Source: Paramacrobiotus metropolitanus (lineage: Eukaryota > Tardigrada > Eutardigrada > Parachela > Macrobiotidae). From it: 64,000 bases of DNA. The position numbers were made by a program, and so were the translations under genes. Below the pieces are notes generated by a model. It was not told the origin of the DNA, did not search any database, and worked only from the letters and a program-made list of their open reading frames with translations. The DNA lies in assembly GCF_019649055.1 (NCBI RefSeq), contig NW_026570389.1:1-64000 (forward strand). Direction: 5' to 3'. Shown here in pieces: positions 62,270-64,000 of this stretch. How positions within the stretch are numbered: the stretch's first letter is position 1; each line of letters opens with the position of its first letter.

Positions 62270-63301
62270 GGTAAGATAAACGTGCAGTAGATGGACCAAA
62301 TCCTCTTGTATACCGTTTGACAGAAACTCCTTGCAGGCTGATTGTGAGCTGAGTGCCCCGGAAAGCTCATCGCCGTTTTTGAAGAACATGAAGACAGAGT
62401 CCCGCGAACTCTATACGAACAGTTATTTTCTGAACTATTTTGGAAAGTTCGCCCAGAAGGACTATGGACCCGGGTCGCGTGCAATTATTTCCACGTCTGC
62501 CCAGCACCATCTTGGACCCGATGACTACAGTAAGCGAAAATCATTGGAAACCGCGACAATTACATCACCTTCACTTTCGCACAGAACTGCATGTCGTTTG
62601 TAACCGTAGAAACTAGGGACGTGTGCATCGTGGTGTCTCCTCACGGAGCCGAGCAGCAAGCGGAATCCATCCCGACATGGATACACGAGTCGAAAGCCGG
62701 AAAAGTCCTAGTGAAAGACAGTTTGTCACCCACGGGATGCACACCTCAAGACATGTTGCAGTACGAATGCAGACGTCGAGCCGCCGGGGAGCAGCTGCTC
62801 GATCGCTTTCGGAACAAGGACATGCGGAACCAGATGATTAGCTACGGGTGGACGGAACTTTGGGGTTCCTCCTCCGTCGGCCCGCACTGCACCATCTGGC
62901 AGATGGATATCGCCAAAAGGATCGTGTACCGCATCGTTTCGTGTGACGGTGCAGAGCTGACGAAACGACAGCTGGCAAAGCTGGAGGATCCTAAGCCGGT
63001 TCAGTACCGCGCTGGATACTGGAATCTGGAGGTGGGCAAGCAAATGATGGGGAAAATTGCTGGGTTAGGTCGGTCAATGATAATGGCGAATATGGACAAA
63101 GTGGATCTGTTGCCGGATTATTTCATTGCGGGCCTTAATGTTAAGCCACAAAAGATAGCTCCTGCAGCTGCCGAGATACTGGAAGTGGATGGGGAATGGC
63201 CGGGCCCTGCTGATGACACGATCAACGATCCCGATGTGCCACCACCACCATCTACAGGCTCGGGGCAGTTGCAGGTTGTTCTGAGGTCCCGTCGTCGTTA
63301 G
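62270..63301 (+). CDS. Unrecognised three-exon gene
   Basis: The ATG at 62270-62272 is followed at once by a donor, GTAAGA, so only the start codon lies in exon 1. Exon 2 (62337-62529) after ctccttgcag gives MADCELSAPESSSPFLKN, then a conserved-looking block (YFLNYFGKFAQKDYGPGSRA). Exon 3 (62585-63301) reads MSFVTVETRDVCIVVSPHGA, YGWTELWGSSSVGPHCT and a Pro-rich end, TAG/stop at 63301. As read, exon 2 to exon 3 is one base out of phase, like other genes here. A globular, cytoplasmic protein of about 300 residues is implied. I cannot name the family. Confidence 0.55.
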
Positions 63302-63351
63302 AGCACAACTGCTGGAATCGGACGTGTAACCGCCGTTTTACTCCACGTCAA

Positions 63352-63391
63352 GGGTCGCTATCGGTTAGCGCGGGTCGCTATCGGTTAGCGC
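63352..63391 (+). repeat. 20 bp tandem repeat, two units
   Basis: GGGTCGCTATCGGTTAGCGC twice, exact, 50 bp after the preceding gene. Each unit contains GCTA...TAGC and can form a small hairpin. Confidence 0.9.
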
Positions 63392-63743
63392 AAGTGTTTT
63401 TTTGTAATTTCGTTAGTATTTCGGCAAAAACCAGACGCGCCTCGATTTTGTACTTTGTCCTTTGCGGTTCGTCCTTTTGTGTTTGTTTGTCCGTGTATTC
63501 CTCGCACCTTCTTTCGGTGCACTGTTTTATCGGATACCACTTGGCTTTACTCGTTCCAATTAAAACACAACAGCGACATGAAACATCGTGCATAAAAATT
63601 TGTACACCGATAAAAAAAGCTGAAGATATTAGTATCGATTTAAACACCACAAAAAAAGACTATGCTGCAGTAAACTACGTGAGCGGAAAGGCCGGGTCAC
63701 CAAGGCAGCGGCGCGGAATGGGCGGCGGGGTACTGCGGCGCGG

Positions 63744-64000
63744 TCACTTGTGGATGGCGGCGGAGACGTCGTCGTAGAGCTCCTCCGGGAGGTAGTCCTT
63801 CAGCGCGCCCCGCAGCGTCGTGTCGGCGTACTCGCCGGTCAGCCCCGCCTCCAGCGGGTTCCCGTAGCCGCCGTGCACCCGCGCCGTCTCCAGGTACTCG
63901 TAGTGGTTCTCCGGCACGCCCGCGCCGCCCGGCTTCTTGGGCTGCGCGTAGATGACCTCGGTGGCGGTGCGGCCGCCGTCCACCACCACCGTCTTACGGC
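63744..64000 (-). CDS. C-terminal exon of a gene leaving the window
   Basis: Open from the right edge to a stop at 63744-63746. GC-rich and codon-like throughout: VVVDGGRTATEVIYAQPKK, NHYEYLETARVHGGYG, LRGALKDYLPEELYDDVSAA, ending in IHK. Two Y-x-x-L/YE-type tyrosines suggest, weakly, a cytoplasmic tail. No domain recognised. Confidence 0.5.
   Translation of the reverse strand, partial: RKTVVVDGGRTATEVIYAQPKKPGGAGVPENHYEYLETARVHGGYGNPLEAGLTGEYADTTLRGALKDYLPEELYDDVSAAIHK

Overview
This is eukaryotic DNA from an invertebrate animal. Coding exons are broken by GT-AG introns, and they include a Ly6-type exon, a rhodopsin-type GPCR, a serpin and a TBP-like factor. I see nothing that fixes the phylum. 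No prokaryotic operon, rRNA or CRISPR array is present.

Layout. 0-6.2 kb holds the last exon of a Ly6/three-finger GPI protein, a short secreted-protein N-terminus (minus strand), and a decayed 2-oxoglutarate/Fe(II) oxygenase gene of a type I know mainly from fungi. 6.2-30.6 kb is one giant Ty3/Gypsy-class LTR retrotransposon of about 24.4 kb. It has divergent LTRs, an initiator-Met primer-binding site, a hairpin-rich leader, gag, protease, RT, RNase H and integrase frames, and then about 8 kb of extra reading frames that I cannot match to any family. It abuts a GPCR gene cut off just after TM3. 30.6-39 kb carries that GPCR stump, a LysM exon, an FN3 exon and a serpin whose reactive-loop exon runs into an inverted repeat. 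39-59 kb is a cluster of four paralogues of an unrecognised multi-zinc-finger gene: one pseudogene, three intact, each of eight phase-0 exons. They are interleaved with tandem duplications, foldback/TIR elements and two miniature LTR elements. 59-64 kb has a TBP-like fragment, an unrecognised three-exon gene and the last exon of a gene that leaves the window.

Most notable. (1) The giant element is saturated with the octamer AAAGGTCA / TGACCTTT: about 115 AGGTCA cores by hand count in about 22.6 kb, against about 11 expected. It occurs in leader, all coding frames and tail, and is rare in the flanking DNA. (2) The same element carries several families of small hairpins with a constant loop and a covarying stem, in leader, coding sequence and 3' tail. 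(3) Two 541-559 bp miniature LTR elements have a tRNA-like pol III unit (A box, B box, T5 terminator) inside each LTR. They share LTR ends and primer-binding site with the giant element, so they may be its non-autonomous partners.

Several genes are broken by apparent single-base frameshifts with few nonsense codons. Sequence error and real decay cannot be separated from this window alone.
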